Positions 1-6,928 of a stretch of 21,081 nucleotides of DNA are shown in pieces. Within the stretch, counting starts at the first letter, position 1, and every line of letters begins with the position of its first letter. Source of the DNA: an uncultured Mycoplasmatota bacterium (GTDB taxonomy: Bacteria > Bacillota_I > Bacilli_A > RF39 > UBA660); the NCBI GenBank assembly GCA_900547995.1, contig URIY01000031.1, forward strand, positions 1 through 21,081, read 5' to 3'. The notes beneath the pieces were generated by a model that did no database searches, was not told where the DNA came from, and saw only the letters and a program-made list of their open reading frames with translations. Both the position numbers and the translations under genes were made by a program.

Positions 1-21
1 AGTATTTTGTTTTTTATTCAT
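1..21 (-). CDS. 5' end of an unidentified gene running off the window
   Basis: An ATG at 21-19 reads M-N-K-K-Q-N-T and then leaves the window. It is preceded by an almost ideal Shine-Dalgarno, AGGAGG at 32-27, five bases upstream of the ATG, which is the reason to call a start here. Seven residues, lysine-rich, do not allow an identification. It lies about 70 bp after the end of the upstream minus-strand gene, so it could be the next gene of the same transcript or have its own promoter. Confidence 0.5.
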
Positions 22-90
22 GATATCCTCCTACTTTATTTTAACATAATTTATATAAATTTAAATATTTTATAAAAAATAATTATATTT

Positions 91-930
91 TTAAGGGTTA
101 CATAAACTATATTTATATTCTAAACTACTATCAGCAATAATATATTTTAGATAATCTTCATTTTTAAATTCTTTATAATCACTATTATATCTATCATATT
201 CACATACGATGAATGTAATATAGTTATTTTTATAAACACCGGCATTGCCTTGACTTTCATATGTATAGGTTGCTACTTTATTTTCTACTTCATAATTCAT
301 TGTAATTATAAAATCATTTATATCTATTTTTTCTTGTCTAAATCCTTCATCTATAGGAATATACTCATTATTTAATAAAATCTTAAGTTCTTTATTATAT
401 AATTCAAGATTTCTATGAGAATAATAATTATAATGTGAATATGTCTTTATTATTTTCTTTTCACTAGTATTTTCTATTTTATAATCAAGTCCTTTATGTC
501 TAAATGATATTTTATCCTTAAATTCCACTAAAATATATTCATTTTTTTGTTCTTCACCAGATATAGTAATTAAGGCACTGTCATCAAGCCATTCAATATT
601 ATAATTTGTTTTTTGAATATTTTTGCCATCATTAGACAATTTTGTTTTATATATTTTTTTATTTCTTTTAAAGATATTAAAATTGAAATATGCAACTATC
701 TCTATATCTTCACTTCCAAAAGGCCATTTAGATCCATAACCTTTTATTTCTATTACATATTTATTGTTAGGTGATATAACCTTTTCTACTAAATGAAATT
801 TAAATATATAATTAATTATTATAATTATAACAATAATAATTGTAATAATAGATAAAATAGTCATAAATACCATTTTAGTAATTGATTTGGTTTGCTCTAT
901 TTCAAATTCTTCATCAAAATCACTGCTCAT
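91..930 (-). CDS. Single-pass membrane protein, DUF5412-like
   Basis: A 279-aa protein: an acidic cytoplasmic N-terminus (about 1-15), one very hydrophobic Ile-rich transmembrane segment (about 20-44) and a soluble part of roughly 230 residues probably outside the membrane. Just after the membrane segment is an S-P-N-N-K-Y-V stretch and, further on, an I-E-W-L-D-D-S-A-L segment; this layout recalls DUF5412-type proteins (SPDGKY ... W-D), but the match is from memory and tentative. The frame stays open upstream to 993, but that would overlap the preceding gene; the ATG at 930-928 follows GAGG with 6-bp spacing and lies 22 bp after the stop of the upstream XRE gene, so it is the better start. 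The tight spacing suggests co-transcription with the membrane-bound XRE regulator, possibly as partner or target. Function unknown. Confidence 0.7.
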   Translation of the reverse strand: MSSDFDEEFEIEQTKSITKMVFMTILSIITIIIVIIIIINYIFKFHLVEKVISPNNKYVIEIKGYGSKWPFGSEDIEIVAYFNFNIFKRNKKIYKTKLSNDGKNIQKTNYNIEWLDDSALITISGEEQKNEYILVEFKDKISFRHKGLDYKIENTSEKKIIKTYSHYNYYSHRNLELYNKELKILLNNEYIPIDEGFRQEKIDINDFIITMNYEVENKVATYTYESQGNAGVYKNNYITFIVCEYDRYNSDYKEFKNEDYLKYIIADSSLEYKYSLCNP

Positions 931-952
931 CCTTTGCCTCTTTAAATTATCT

Positions 953-2770
953 TTAACCAACAGTATGAATATTACTTGTAAAAGTAGATACATATTCCCA
1001 ATTAATTAAATCAGAAGATTTTAATTTAACCTTAGTTGTAGCAGAATCTCCTTGACTTAAAGTTATAATGTATTTATTATCCTTTTTTTCGATTAAATCA
1101 ATATTACTAATATAAACAACCTCATTTGGTATTTGATCAATATATTCAACATTCTTCCAAGTTTTTCCTCTATCGTTTGTTATATACATATATGGAAATT
1201 CATTTTGATCTCTATTATAGAGTAAAACAATTCCAGTATTTTCATCATACATTATAAAATCTTCTAGTGTTTTACTTGAAGAAGTTTCAGGTAATTTCAT
1301 AGGTTCCCAATCATTACCACTATTATTTGTTATATATGCTTTTTTTGATTCTCCAGTTCCCATAGTCCAATCAGTACCTAATGCAACATATCCAAAATTT
1401 TGATTATTAAATCCAACTATTCTGTGAGTTATGCTTTTATGCATATCACCATTTATAAAATCAAAACTTTTTTCATTCCAACTAATTCCATTATCTGTAG
1501 ATATTTTCAATTTAGGATATTCACCATAAAAATAAGCAATTGGAACTAATTCATTAGTTGAAATAAACCAACTACCATTTTGAAGGGATATATCTCTATA
1601 AAAATTTAAGGTATCTTTTACGTCTTTAGGTGACAAATCGGTCTTAATCCAGTTATTACCATAATTCCTAGTAAATAGTAATTCATTTTTACTATTTATA
1701 TAGTAATCAGTTTCCATAGAATAATCACTCTTTTTAATATCACCATCAACATTATCAAATACATATTTATATATTTCACTTGCACCATTTCCATCGCTAA
1801 GTGCAATTATAGAATAAATGCCAGATGTTACAGTTCCACCACTTCCAGATTTATAATCATTAATAGTAAATGCTTTTACTTCCTTATTGTCTCTCATATC
1901 AATAACATTAGTATTTTCTGATAATTTATGATTAGGATAAACTTCTAATTCATAAAATCGCAAATTACTCAATCTTATTTGCTTTTTTATGGGTATCTTT
2001 TTTATTTGCTCACTTAAATACTTGATATTTAAACTTTTTGAATACTCTTGAACCAATTTTTTATTAATTTCACAAGTATTTATAGTTTTACAATCATCTT
2101 TGCTCTCATATCCAAACTGTAAATTTTTATTATTATAAATGTAGTATCCATCACCTACATAATTATAATCATTATCAAAAAATTTAATTGACATTGTAAC
2201 ATTCTTAATAGTACCATTTTTTCTTAAACCAATAGATAAATAAGGAATATTATATTTGTAATCTTTTACTTTTTCTGTTTTCGATAAAATCTTAACAAAT
2301 TCATCTAATCCATCTTTTTCTAAAACAGAAATTCCCATAAAACCTATTTCATATTTGTTACTTCCTTCTTTTATAATTGATGGATGATAATATTTAAATC
2401 TTATAATTAAGAATAAGGAAACAATTAATAAGATAGAAAATGATAAAACTAAAATCTTTCTAATTTTATTTTTTAAATTTCTTTTTCTGTCCATATCATT
2501 TTGTTTTATTTTATTAATTGCCTTATCAATTTCATCTTGAATATTAATTTTTTCTTTTTTTCCACGTTCACCGCATATTATTTCCGAAACATCAACATCT
2601 AATATTGAGGCTAATTCTTGTAAAAGTGTTATATCTGGTAAACTAAGACCTCTTTCCCATTTACTTACAGCTTTATCTGTTACAAATAACCTATTACCTA
2701 GTTCCTGTTGAGTTAAACCTTTTTCTTTCCTAAGAGTTGCTATGAAATTACCAATTTTGTTATTATCCAT
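953..2770 (-). CDS. Membrane-anchored XRE-family regulator with extracytoplasmic BNR/beta-propeller-like sensor domain
   Basis: A 605-aa protein. Residues 6-62 form a textbook XRE/HTH_3 DNA-binding domain (L-R-K-E-K-G-L-T-Q-Q-E-L, then V-S-K-W-E-R-G-L-S-L-P-D). A charged linker (about 68-104) leads to one transmembrane helix (about 105-124). The remaining 480 residues should lie outside the cell. They contain several BNR/Asp-box-like motifs: T-R-N-Y-G-N-N-W (about 367-374), S-T-D-N-G-I-S-W (424-431), T-N-N-S-G-N-D-W (481-488) and T-N-D-R-G-K-T-W (531-538), which typify sialidase and YCF48-type beta-propellers. Inference: a one-component transmembrane regulator that binds a ligand outside and DNA inside. 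The start ATG (2770) has GAGGTG upstream; a TATAAT lies at 2795-2790, with no good -35. The 22-bp gap to the next gene suggests a two-gene operon. No catalytic sialidase residues are claimed. Confidence 0.85.
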   Translation of the reverse strand: MDNNKIGNFIATLRKEKGLTQQELGNRLFVTDKAVSKWERGLSLPDITLLQELASILDVDVSEIICGERGKKEKINIQDEIDKAINKIKQNDMDRKRNLKNKIRKILVLSFSILLIVSLFLIIRFKYYHPSIIKEGSNKYEIGFMGISVLEKDGLDEFVKILSKTEKVKDYKYNIPYLSIGLRKNGTIKNVTMSIKFFDNDYNYVGDGYYIYNNKNLQFGYESKDDCKTINTCEINKKLVQEYSKSLNIKYLSEQIKKIPIKKQIRLSNLRFYELEVYPNHKLSENTNVIDMRDNKEVKAFTINDYKSGSGGTVTSGIYSIIALSDGNGASEIYKYVFDNVDGDIKKSDYSMETDYYINSKNELLFTRNYGNNWIKTDLSPKDVKDTLNFYRDISLQNGSWFISTNELVPIAYFYGEYPKLKISTDNGISWNEKSFDFINGDMHKSITHRIVGFNNQNFGYVALGTDWTMGTGESKKAYITNNSGNDWEPMKLPETSSSKTLEDFIMYDENTGIVLLYNRDQNEFPYMYITNDRGKTWKNVEYIDQIPNEVVYISNIDLIEKKDNKYIITLSQGDSATTKVKLKSSDLINWEYVSTFTSNIHTVG

Positions 2771-2898
2771 TACCTCTCACCTCATAACCATTATACTATA
2801 AATAAATATTTTTTAATATCGACCATTGGTTTAGTTAGTAAATTATTATAAATTTCGAGATTTTTATTTATCTTTCTTTTAAACCAGTTTATATATAC

Positions 2899-2928
2899 AA
2901 AAAAAGATTATAATCATATAACCTTTTA
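2899..2928 (-). terminator. Rho-independent terminator of mraY
   Basis: On the minus strand, AAAAGGTTAT (2927-2918) pairs with ATAATCTTTT (2911-2902) as a 10-bp stem with one G-U pair and a 6-nt loop, followed by a run of T (7 T in total). The stem begins inside the mraY stop codon. Confidence 0.7.
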
Positions 2929-3918
2929 TATCCAAGCACCAAATAATATGGCTGCCATACTAAGTATTAAACCAACAACCCAAAAACCTTTTACTATGTC
3001 AGTTTCTTTAAATCCCATTTTTTCAAAATGATGATGAATTGGTGCCATTAAAAATATTTTTTTATGAAAATACATAACTGATATTGTTTGAATAATACAA
3101 GATAATGTTTCTAAAACAAATACACCTGCTACAACAATTAAAGTTATTTCATGATTAGTTAAAATGGCTACACCAGCAAGTGTTGCACCAAGTGAAAGTG
3201 AACCTGTATCTCCCATAAATACTTTGGCAGGGCTTGTATTGAATACTAAGAAACCAAGTAATGAACCTACTAATACAAAACAGAAAATCGCAATTTCTTC
3301 ATATCCTTGTGCCCAAGTTGATCCCCACGCAATAATACCAAAAGCAAGAAAAGCTATAGCAGATAATCCTCCAGCAAGTCCATCAAGTCCATCAGTTAAA
3401 TTAACGGCATTAGAACTAGCCACTAAAATGAAAAGTAAAAATAATCCATAAAACCATCCCATATCAATATTAATATTAAGTGTATGTATAACAAGTGATG
3501 TTCCATGACCACTCTTTAAAAAGATAAAGAAGAAGATTATGGCAATTACTAACTGACCAAATAGTTTTTGTATTTCGGTAAGTCCATCATTTTTACCTCT
3601 TTTAATAATTAAAAAATCATCAAGAAAGCCTAAAAGTGCATAACCTACAAAAACAAATAAGACAATTAATAAATTTTGTGAAAAATTTATTTTCCCAAGT
3701 GCTAATAATATAAGTACGGTTAATATCGTTGGAATAATAAATATTATTCCTCCCATTGTTGGTACCCCATCTTTATTTTTGTGTGTTTTGCTTAAAAAAA
3801 TACTAATTTTTTGTTTTACTTTCATCTTCTTTAATACTGGTATCATTATTAAACCAAATATTACAGATAAAGCAAAACCTATCATCATTGCAAGTACTGC
3901 TTTCGTTAGTACCAACAT
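2926..3918 (-). CDS. mraY: Phospho-N-acetylmuramoyl-pentapeptide transferase (MraY)
   Basis: Integral membrane enzyme that moves phospho-MurNAc-pentapeptide from UDP onto undecaprenyl phosphate, making lipid I. The 330-aa sequence shows the family signatures: K-T-H-x-x-K-D-G-V-P-T-M-G-G near 45-57, the catalytic D-D pair at 100-101, N-x-x-N-L-T-D-G-L-D-G-L (170-181), F-M-G-D-T-G-S (234-240) and A-P-I-H-H-H-F-E (292-299), with about ten hydrophobic helices. The usual length (about 320) fits. An ATG three codons earlier (3927) directly abuts GGAG, leaving no spacing; the ATG at 3918 sits 9 nt from that GGAG, so I take it as the start. That Shine-Dalgarno overlaps the TAG stop of the upstream murE, implying one transcript and coupled translation. 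This murE-mraY order is a classic dcw segment. Confidence 0.95.
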   Translation of the reverse strand: MLVLTKAVLAMMIGFALSVIFGLIMIPVLKKMKVKQKISIFLSKTHKNKDGVPTMGGIIFIIPTILTVLILLALGKINFSQNLLIVLFVFVGYALLGFLDDFLIIKRGKNDGLTEIQKLFGQLVIAIIFFFIFLKSGHGTSLVIHTLNINIDMGWFYGLFLLFILVASSNAVNLTDGLDGLAGGLSAIAFLAFGIIAWGSTWAQGYEEIAIFCFVLVGSLLGFLVFNTSPAKVFMGDTGSLSLGATLAGVAILTNHEITLIVVAGVFVLETLSCIIQTISVMYFHKKIFLMAPIHHHFEKMGFKETDIVKGFWVVGLILSMAAILFGAWI

Positions 3919-3930
3919 TATTATCATCTC

Positions 3931-5280
3931 CTAAAGTATATCTAATATTGTATTTTTATCACTGAAGTAATACTTCTTATCGCCAATTATTTGGTAATCT
4001 TCATGTCCCTTACCCAGTACTAATAGTATATCATTTTCCTTAAGCATTTGTATACCCTTTTTTATTGCTTCATATCTATTTATTTCAATTTCGTAATTTT
4101 TTTTGTCTAGTTTTTGTATCATATCATTAATTATTTCTTCTGGTTTCTCCCCTCTTGGGTTATCGCTGGTAAATATTACATAATCAGATAAAGATGTTGA
4201 AACTAAAGCCATTTCTGGTCTTTTTGTCTTATCTCTATTTCCACCACATCCTATAATTGTAATTATTCTTCCTACACATAAATCTTTAACAGAAGACAAA
4301 ATATTTTGAACAGCATCTGGTGTATGTGCATAATCAACAATTATTTTATTATTTCCATTAACAATTGTTTCCATTCTACCACTTGGTGGCATCGCATCAT
4401 ATACTAGTTCTTTTATTTTATTATAATTTAATCCAATTAATTTTAAAATAATAATCATTGTAACTAAATTATATACATTATATTTACCTAATAATTTAGT
4501 TTCATAGTTTTCGATTATATTATTATTTTCTAAACTAAACTTTGTTATATTATTTTCTACCTTATAACTTGATATTTTATAATTTGCATCATTAAAACCA
4601 TATGTTACATTATTATTTTGTAATAAAAAATAATTTTTATAATCATCATCAATATTTATAATAGCGTATCCATCTTTTTTTATTTGTTTAAATAATTTTT
4701 GCTTAGCAAGAGCATAATTTTTCATATCAATATGATAATCTAAATGATCTTTTGTTAAATTAGTAAATACAGCGTAATCAAAGAAAACTTTAGAAACTCT
4801 ATTCATAGCAAGTGCTTGGCTACTTATTTCCATTGTAACATACCTACACCCTTCATTATGACATTTAATGAGCATATCATATATTTCTAATATATCGGGA
4901 GTTGTATTATTTAAATCACATATTTTTTCTTCTATGTAAAAGCCTATTGTTCCTATATATCCACACTTAATTCCAAATTTATTAAGTGCGGTTGCTAAAA
5001 TATAACAAGATGTTGTTTTGCCATTAGTTCCTGTTATACCAATTAATTTCATATTTTTAATTTCATCATAATAATTATCTTTTAAATAATTAATTAAATA
5101 TTCATGAGTATCATTTACAATCAAAGTGTCAACATCATAATTTCCTCTTTCAACAATAACTAAAGATGCTCCATTTTTTATTGCTTCTTTTACATATTTA
5201 TGTCCATCTGTTTTTATACCTTTTAAGGCAATAAAAGTATCACCTGGTAATACTTTTCTAGAATCTGTTTTTATTTTCAA
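3931..5280 (-). CDS. murE: UDP-MurNAc-tripeptide synthetase, DNPR (meso-DAP type) paralogue
   Basis: Cytoplasmic Mur ligase adding the third residue to UDP-MurNAc-L-Ala-D-Glu. In the 449-aa sequence: N-terminal D-S-R-K-V-L-P-G-D-T-F (6-16), P-loop G-T-N-G-K-T-T (84-90), A-K-Q-K-L-F (192-197) with the lysine expected to be carbamylated, P-S-G-R-M-E (299-304), D-Y-A-H-T-P (316-321), D-N-P-R (373-376) and G-K-G-H-E-D-Y-Q (423-430). DNPR, with G-N-R-D-K-T-K-R-P before it and GKGHEDYQ after it, is the established hallmark of meso-diaminopimelate-adding MurE. The start is TTG: AAGGGGTG lies 7 nt upstream of it and no ATG fits. The N-terminus is about 20 residues shorter than usual for MurE, as it also is in the second copy. 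It sits directly before mraY. The Shine-Dalgarno is buried in a hairpin (5285-5332). Confidence 0.93.
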   Translation of the reverse strand: MKIKTDSRKVLPGDTFIALKGIKTDGHKYVKEAIKNGASLVIVERGNYDVDTLIVNDTHEYLINYLKDNYYDEIKNMKLIGITGTNGKTTSCYILATALNKFGIKCGYIGTIGFYIEEKICDLNNTTPDILEIYDMLIKCHNEGCRYVTMEISSQALAMNRVSKVFFDYAVFTNLTKDHLDYHIDMKNYALAKQKLFKQIKKDGYAIINIDDDYKNYFLLQNNNVTYGFNDANYKISSYKVENNITKFSLENNNIIENYETKLLGKYNVYNLVTMIIILKLIGLNYNKIKELVYDAMPPSGRMETIVNGNNKIIVDYAHTPDAVQNILSSVKDLCVGRIITIIGCGGNRDKTKRPEMALVSTSLSDYVIFTSDNPRGEKPEEIINDMIQKLDKKNYEIEINRYEAIKKGIQMLKENDILLVLGKGHEDYQIIGDKKYYFSDKNTILDIL

Positions 5281-5284
5281 CTAA

Positions 5285-5332
5285 AAACACCCCTTTTTAC
5301 ATATCATATGATATTTATCAAAAAGGGTGTTT
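5285..5332 (-). promoter_or_regulatory. Hairpin that holds the murE Shine-Dalgarno (attenuator/terminator-like)
   Basis: Minus strand: AAACACCC+TTTTT (5332-5320) pairs with AAAAA+GGGTGTTT (5298-5285, one bulged base) as a 13-bp stem; the loop contains the perfect palindrome ATATCATATGATAT (5314-5301). The 3' arm is the GGGGTG ribosome-binding site of murE and is followed by T residues. It could act as a terminator for the upstream gene, partially reduce murE translation, or both. It is the only hairpin between these two genes. Confidence 0.55.
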
Positions 5333-5339
5333 GTCATTA

Positions 5340-5843
5340 TTAATCCATATTATCTAAACAATTTTCTTGTACTTGATCAAGACCTAATCGATCAGTTGTT
5401 TTAACATCAATTAAACTTTCTTTGTTTATTTGTCCATCTAATAAAGAAGCTTTGAAAGTAAATTCATAATATTTATTGTTTGCAAAATCGATATTAAATT
5501 CACTACTATTATATTTAATTATTTCAGGTGTTCTTGATTGAAATATATCTACAATTATATATTTATCAGTTGGTACATCACCTTGATAATCTAAATAATC
5601 AATAAAAAGATATGTTTTAGTATATGTACATGTACCACTCTTTTTACCACTATTGTTTTCAAGTTCCTTTATTTTGTCATTTAATTTATTATTATTTGTA
5701 GTCATATTGGAAACTTGTTCTTGTAATTTATCTATTTTCTTTTTGTTACTATTTTTACTATTAAAAAGTAATACTGCTAATATAATAACCCCTACTAATA
5801 ATAAACTAATAACAACATATAATATTTTCTTCCTTGATTTCAT
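5340..5843 (-). CDS. Small membrane-anchored coiled-coil protein of unknown function
   Basis: A 167-aa protein. A short Lys/Arg N-terminus (S-R-K-K) precedes one transmembrane segment (about 7-27). Next is a Lys/Asn-rich region with heptad-like spacing (about 34-66, I-D-K-L-Q-E-Q-V, then L-N-D-K-I-K-E-L-E), probably a short coiled coil. A C-terminal domain of about 95 residues, outside the membrane, contains two cysteines (C73 and C163, so a disulfide is possible). I do not recognise a family. The start ATG (5843) follows GGAGG by 10 nt. It lies 60 bp upstream of the TTG start of murE, separated by the hairpin at 5285-5332, so it may share a transcript with murE-mraY; nothing in the sequence itself ties it to wall synthesis. 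Confidence 0.7.
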   Translation of the reverse strand: MKSRKKILYVVISLLLVGVIILAVLLFNSKNSNKKKIDKLQEQVSNMTTNNNKLNDKIKELENNSGKKSGTCTYTKTYLFIDYLDYQGDVPTDKYIIVDIFQSRTPEIIKYNSSEFNIDFANNKYYEFTFKASLLDGQINKESLIDVKTTDRLGLDQVQENCLDNMD

Positions 5844-6342
5844 CTCTACACTTCCTCCTATTATTATACTATCATATAAATAACAAAAATGGTTAATAAA
5901 TATTTAAAAAAACTAACTTTTCAAATTTAACTTAAAATTTTTTACTTCATTCTATATATATTCAATCATATCAAATAAATTAGATATAATTTATTTTGTC
6001 ATTACTGCATATTCTTATCGATTTATTACGTCATAGAGTAATTTTTTTACATTTTTGCTAATTTATTACGATTATAATTTTTCAATTATATACATATAAA
6101 CATGATATTTATAGAACAAAATTAAATATTGTAATAATATGAATGTTATTTCAAATTATTAATACATATGCAAAATATTGATTCATTATTAAGAAATATT
6201 TGTTACAAAGAAATGGTACACTATAAGTATCATTATACATAGATAATAAATTTATTGATAGTAGTATTTTTGATTTAGTCTATTCATTTGATTTATTTTT
6301 TATTATTATTGTCTAATCATACTTTTCTTATAAATAAAGAAA
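5844..6342. other. AT-rich gene-free stretch
   Basis: I find no credible protein gene on either strand. The only structure I can point to is a direct repeat ATTTATTACG at 6021-6030 and 6061-6070. A TATAAT at 5868-5863 (minus) is too close to the start of the 167-aa gene to serve it well; TATGAT at 5876-5871 is a weak alternative. The end of this stretch (about 6300-6342) resembles the tail of the small-peptide module found downstream and may be remains of a third copy. Confidence 0.5.
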
Positions 6343-6371
6343 ACCACCTAAATCAAATTGAATTAGGTGGT
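6343..6371 (-). terminator. Hairpin resembling the antisense-RNA terminator of the duplicated module
   Basis: ACCACCTAA (6343-6351) and TTAGGTGGT (6363-6371) form a perfect 9-bp stem with an 11-nt loop. Read on the minus strand it is followed by TTTTCTTTATTT, so it looks like a minus-strand terminator. The same stem recurs at 6842-6869 after the downstream copy. Here it lies upstream of the first peptide ORF, which suggests it belonged to an older, now eroded copy. Confidence 0.4.
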
Positions 6372-6385
6372 ACCTATCTTCGAAA

Positions 6386-6487
6386 ATGAAGATAGAAAAT
6401 ACTATAAGCAAGAAAATTTTTTTAATTTTATTCTTATTTATAATAATCTTTCTTTTAATTTTTTTACTAATTATAGTATTAACATGA
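6386..6487 (+). CDS. Upstream copy of the hydrophobic peptide (33 codons if ATG at 6386 is used; possibly decayed)
   Basis: The codons from 6404 to 6487 align one-to-one with the downstream peptide gene, but the position matching its start is ATA instead of ATG, and the GGGAGG ribosome-binding site has become AGATAG-like sequence. The frame is nevertheless open back to an ATG at 6386, which would give M-K-I-E-N-T-I-S-K-K followed by the same Ile/Leu/Phe-only membrane segment and end L-I-I-V-L-T. This ATG lies in a hairpin (TATCTTC, 6375-6381 / GAAGATA, 6388-6394). The nearest purine-rich site, AGGTGG (6365-6370), is 15 nt away, too far for efficient initiation. No convincing promoter is visible upstream. 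Either a silenced relic or a weakly translated variant; the antisense -10 and terminator next to it are still present. Confidence 0.4.
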   Translation: MKIENTISKKIFLILFLFIIIFLLIFLLIIVLT

Positions 6488-6538
6488 AAGACAAACATTT
6501 AACCTAGTAATGATTTTGGTGAAACCAAAATATTAGGC

Positions 6539-6573
6539 AACACTCAACAGGTCATTATTAAGTGTTCCTTTTT
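6539..6573 (+). terminator. Terminator after the upstream peptide copy
   Basis: AACACTCAA (6539-6547) pairs with TTAAGTGTT (6558-6566) apart from one mismatch, followed by CC and five T (6569-6573). It is the counterpart of the terminator at 6887-6922. Confidence 0.5.
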
Positions 6574-6579
6574 ATTATA
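6574..6579 (-). promoter_or_regulatory. Antisense -10 in the upstream copy
   Basis: TATAAT on the minus strand, inside CATATAATAAAAAGG, reading back into the peptide ORF. The same box is kept at 6928-6923 in the other copy. Upstream of it is the inverted repeat TGAAA-n4-TTTCA, also kept in both copies. No good -35 is visible at 16-18 bp. Confidence 0.35.
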
Positions 6580-6659
6580 TGAAATATCTTTCACTACATG
6601 CATAATAACACATATCTAACTAGCTTTCAAGAACTTTTTAATTATTTGTTAATTTATCA

Positions 6660-6688
6660 TTAAAATGCATACATTTGTTTGATATAAT
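6660..6688 (+). promoter_or_regulatory. Promoter of the hydrophobic-peptide gene
   Basis: TTAAAA (6660-6665), a 17-bp spacer and TATAAT (6683-6688). Transcription should start near 6695, giving a leader of about 57 nt before the ATG at 6752 and an mRNA of about 225 nt ending at the terminator at 6922. It is a plus-strand promoter in a region where both flanking genes are on the minus strand. Confidence 0.6.
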
Positions 6689-6751
6689 GTTTATAGGAAC
6701 ATTTAATAAGTTGGGTGGTGCTTGTCTTCATTTTCGAAGGGAGGCGATATT

Positions 6752-6835
6752 ATGAACAAGAAGGATTTTTTAATTTTTTTCTTATTTATAATAATCTTTC
6801 TTTTAATTTTTTTACTAATTATAGTATTAATATAA
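6752..6835 (+). CDS. 27-residue hydrophobic membrane peptide, candidate type I toxin
   Basis: ATG at 6752, preceded by a strong Shine-Dalgarno (GGGAGG, 6740-6745, six bases before the ATG), with TAA at 6833-6835. The product begins M-N-K-K-D and is then built almost only of Phe, Ile and Leu plus one Val to the last residue, i.e. one membrane-spanning helix with a positive N-terminus. It has its own promoter (6660-6688), a terminator (6887-6922) and, on the other strand, a -10 and hairpin terminator framing an RNA of about 80 nt. Peptide size, hydrophobicity, long leader and convergent overlapping antisense RNA all match the known design of type I toxin-antitoxin modules (for example TxpA/RatA, BsrG/SR4), but the peptide resembles none that I know. 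A second copy lies 348 bp upstream. Alternatives: a small membrane regulator with no toxicity. Confidence 0.65.
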   Translation: MNKKDFLIFFLFIIIFLLIFLLIIVLI

Positions 6836-6917
6836 AGAAAGCCACCTAACTCAGCAAAGATTTAGGTGGTGAATAAAATTTATGGCAACACTCAACATGC
6901 AACTATTAAGTGTTCCT
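6835..6917 (-). ncRNA. Candidate antisense RNA (antitoxin) to the 3' part of the peptide mRNA
   Basis: Inferred from three sequence elements. A minus-strand TATAAT at 6928-6923 predicts a start near 6917. A stem CCACCTAA/TTAGGTGG (6869-6862 with 6849-6842) is followed on the minus strand by CTTTCTTTATA, a plausible terminator ending near the peptide stop codon. The interval between is fully complementary to the 3' untranslated part of the peptide mRNA. Expected length is about 80 nt. The ends are estimates, and the -35 is poor. Confidence 0.4.
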
Positions 6918-6922
6918 TTTTT
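6887..6922 (+). terminator. Terminator of the hydrophobic-peptide mRNA
   Basis: AACACTCAA (6887-6895) pairs with TTAAGTGTT (6906-6914) with one mismatch, then CC and six T (6917-6922). It lies 50 bp after the stop codon and is conserved in the upstream copy. Confidence 0.6.
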
Positions 6923-6928
6923 ATTATA
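6923..6928 (-). promoter_or_regulatory. -10 of the candidate antisense RNA
   Basis: TATAAT on the minus strand, directly behind the T-run of the sense terminator and conserved in the upstream copy. The inverted repeat TGAAA-n4-TTTCA just upstream is also conserved. The sequence 17 bp upstream (TGTATA) matches the -35 consensus at only three positions. Confidence 0.4.

Noticed and set aside
91..993. Longer version of the membrane protein starting at 993.
   Set aside because: It would overlap the end of the XRE gene by 41 bp; the ATG at 930 has a well placed GAGG and a membrane-protein-like N-terminus.
3164..3451. Plus-strand open frame of 95 codons within mraY.
   Set aside because: It is antisense to the conserved MraY motifs, has no ribosome-binding site and gives low-complexity protein; it is a shadow of the real gene.
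6021..6070. Direct repeat ATTTATTACG, 40 bp apart, considered as CRISPR, iteron or regulator sites.
   Set aside because: Only two short units in very AT-rich DNA, with no third unit and no associated gene.
6157..6243. Minus-strand 29-codon open frame in the gene-free region.
   Set aside because: No Shine-Dalgarno, no promoter with proper spacing and no composition typical of a real small protein.
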